Source: Muellerivita sp035541195 (GTDB lineage Bacteria > Oederibacteriota > Muellerivitia > Muellerivitales > Muellerivitaceae). Taken from it: a stretch of 5,771 nt of DNA. The notes beneath the pieces were generated by a model, which was not told where the DNA came from, did not search any database, and saw only the letters and a list, made by a program, of their open reading frames with translations. Below are positions 4,532 through 5,771 of this stretch, piece by piece; the stretch's first letter is position 1; each line of letters begins with the position of its first letter. The stretch is taken from NCBI GenBank assembly GCA_035541195.1, contig DATKNU010000250.1, forward strand, positions 1 to 5,771. The letters run 5' to 3'. The translations under genes and the position numbers were made by a program.

Positions 4532-5461
4532 ATGCCCAGAAAAAAACGCGACCTCTTAACCTTGTTGGAACTCTCGGACAAGGAACTCTTGGGCCTCTTG
4601 AAGTCGGCCGCCAAGATCAAGGCCAAGCCGTCGAAGTACAAGAAAGCCCTCAAGGGCCAGGCCCTGGCCATGATCTTCGAGAAGACCTCCACCCGCACCC
4701 GGGTGTCCTTCGAGGTCGGCATGGCCCAACTGGGCGGCCAGGCGCTCTTTTTGGGGAAGAACGACATCCAACTGGGCAAGGGTGAGACCATTCCCGACAC
4801 GGCGCGGGTTTTGTCCCGCATGGTGCAGGGCATCATGGCCCGGGTTTACGCCCACAAGACCCTGGAGGACCTGGCCCGCTATTCCTCGGTGCCGGTCATC
4901 AACGGCCTCAGCGACGGCCACCACCCCTGCCAATGCCTGGCGGATCTTTTGACGATCCAAGAGCACAAGGGAAAGCTCAAGGGCCTCCAGTTGGTTTACG
5001 TGGGGGACGGCAACAACGTGGCCCACAGCCTCTTGATCGGGGCCGCCAAAACCGGTATGCACCTCAAGGTGGTTTGCCCCCGGGACTACGCGCCGCAAGC
5101 CGGTATTTTGGCGGCGGCGAAGAAAGAGGCGGCCCGGACGGGAAGCCGTCTGGAAATCGTCCACGAGGTCCGGGGTTCGGTGAAGGGCGCGGACGCGGTC
5201 TATACGGACGTCTGGACCAGCATGGGACAGGAAGCCGAGCAACAAAAACGCTTGAAGGCCTTCGCGGGCTACCAAGTCGACGAAAAATTGATGGGGGAAT
5301 CCCCGAAGGCGCTCTTCCTGCATTGCCTGCCCGCCAATCGGGGCGAGGAAGTTTCCGCGGGGGTGATCGACGGCCCCCAATCCGTGGTGTGGGACCAGGC
5401 GGAAAACCGCCTGCACGCCCAAAAAGCGCTTCTGGTGGCCCTGATGGGCCACGAAAGTTAG
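4532..5461 (+). CDS. argF: Ornithine carbamoyltransferase, anabolic
   Basis: The product has 309 residues, typical of OTCase. It joins ornithine and carbamoyl phosphate to give citrulline in the cytoplasm, probably as a trimer. The carbamoyl-phosphate loop FEKTSTRTRVSFE (49-61) contains STRTR at 53-57. HHPCQ (130-134) completes that site. The ornithine-side signatures are DVWTSMGQE (226-234, SMG loop) and HCLPANRGEEV (264-274). ENRLHAQKALLVALM near the end is family-typical. An aspartate carbamoyltransferase is ruled out by the SMG and HCLP motifs. The RBS TAGGA (4521-4525) overlaps the argD stop codon and sits 6 nt before the ATG, which suggests translational coupling. The last Ser codon and the TAG lie inside the left arm of a 70-bp palindrome. 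The arginine-synthesis neighbours favour an anabolic role over the catabolic deiminase pathway. Confidence 0.96.
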   Translation: MPRKKRDLLTLLELSDKELLGLLKSAAKIKAKPSKYKKALKGQALAMIFEKTSTRTRVSFEVGMAQLGGQALFLGKNDIQLGKGETIPDTARVLSRMVQGIMARVYAHKTLEDLARYSSVPVINGLSDGHHPCQCLADLLTIQEHKGKLKGLQLVYVGDGNNVAHSLLIGAAKTGMHLKVVCPRDYAPQAGILAAAKKEAARTGSRLEIVHEVRGSVKGADAVYTDVWTSMGQEAEQQKRLKAFAGYQVDEKLMGESPKALFLHCLPANRGEEVSAGVIDGPQSVVWDQAENRLHAQKALLVALMGHES

Positions 5462-5525
5462 GAGTGAGGCGTTAGGCGTTCGAAGTTGACGTCAACTCCT
5501 AATTCCTAACCGCTCACTCCTAACT
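5456..5525 (+). repeat. 70-bp loopless imperfect palindrome overlapping the argF stop
   Basis: Two 35-nt arms (5456-5490 and 5491-5525) are inverted copies of each other with seven mismatches. The outer 13 bp (AGTTAGGAGTGAG with CTCACTCCTAACT) are perfect, and the centre AGTTGACGTCAACT (5484-5497) is also perfect. TTAGG recurs on the + strand in the left arm and on the - strand in the right arm. No T-tract follows, so it is probably a REP-like or mRNA-processing element and not a simple terminator. Confidence 0.85.
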
Positions 5526-5551
5526 GACTTAAACTTGAAAAGGGGTCTATC

Positions 5552-5771
5552 GTGAAGAACGTCAAAAAAGTTGTTCTCGCTTATTCGGGGGGGCTGGACA
5601 CCTCCATCATCATCTCCTGGCTCCGGGAGAATTATCACTGCGAAGTCATCGCCTATATCGCCGACGTGGGCCAAGGCGGGGAAGCCCAAGCCGCCTATCG
5701 CAAGGCCCTCAAGACCGGCGCGGTCAAGGCGGTCATCGGCGACCTGAGGCAGGAATTCGTGCGGGATTATT
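5552..5771 (+). CDS. argG: Argininosuccinate synthase, N-terminal part (runs off window)
   Basis: The frame opens at GTG 5552 and continues to the window end, giving 73 complete codons. The N-terminus KNVKKVVLAYSGGLDTSII contains the PP-loop SGGLDTS (residues 11-17) that binds ATP in argininosuccinate synthase. ADVGQGGEAQAAY and the DLRQEFVRDY stretch also match this family. The enzyme condenses citrulline, the ArgF product, with aspartate using ATP in the cytoplasm. The start is chosen from the family N-terminus and from AGGGG (5541-5545), 6 nt upstream. About 330 residues should follow outside the window. No clear separate promoter is seen between the 70-bp palindrome and the start, so it is probably transcribed from the argD promoter, with the palindrome as a possible modulator. 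Confidence 0.95.
   Translation, partial: MKNVKKVVLAYSGGLDTSIIISWLRENYHCEVIAYIADVGQGGEAQAAYRKALKTGAVKAVIGDLRQEFVRDY

Noticed and set aside
4556..5452. 298-residue open frame opposite argF
   Set aside because: It is an antisense shadow of argF with no family motif or start signal.

Overview
This window is a gene-dense stretch of a bacterial chromosome. All recognisable protein genes and both tRNAs lie on the + strand. The coding regions are visibly GC-rich with many G/C-ending codons, the tRNA genes encode their own CCA, and the ribosome-binding sites are of the AGGAG type. The mix of a GH94 cellobiose phosphorylase, a SpoVS-family protein, a dGTPase-like HD hydrolase and an argD-argF-argG cluster fits a free-living fermentative or saccharolytic bacterium. 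I cannot name the phylum from this sequence, and nothing here shows that the organism sporulates.

Layout. Positions 1-645 hold the C-terminal end of a GH94 phosphorylase whose start lies outside the window. A near-consensus promoter (677-705) drives a single small gene of the SpoVS family (750-1028), which closes with a good intrinsic terminator. From 1106 to 1963 there is no protein gene. This stretch holds tRNA-Val(UAC) at 1294-1370 and tRNA-Ala(GGC) at 1690-1765, set among unusual repeats. These are a 15-nt copy of the tRNA-Val 5' end fused to a REP-like element, two AT-rich palindromic repeats of about 100 bp that each begin with the tRNA 3' end CACCA, a short third copy, and related hairpins after tRNA-Ala. 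The dGTPase-like gene (1964-3112) follows. A long inverted repeat then separates it from a second near-consensus promoter and an intrinsic-terminator-like hairpin in the argD leader.

Arginine block. argD (3321-4523), argF (4532-5461) and the start of argG (5552 to the window end) encode acetylornithine aminotransferase, ornithine carbamoyltransferase and argininosuccinate synthase. The argD and argF products flank ornithine formation in the pathway, and ArgG takes the citrulline made by ArgF. argD and argF are 8 nt apart and probably translationally coupled. A 70-bp loopless imperfect palindrome overlaps the argF stop codon and separates argF from argG.

The protein genes are ordinary. The parts that merit a second look are the tRNA-end-headed palindromic repeats, the matching layout of the two TTGACA promoters (G-run and C-run arms around the -35), the hairpin in the argD leader, and the argF/argG palindrome.
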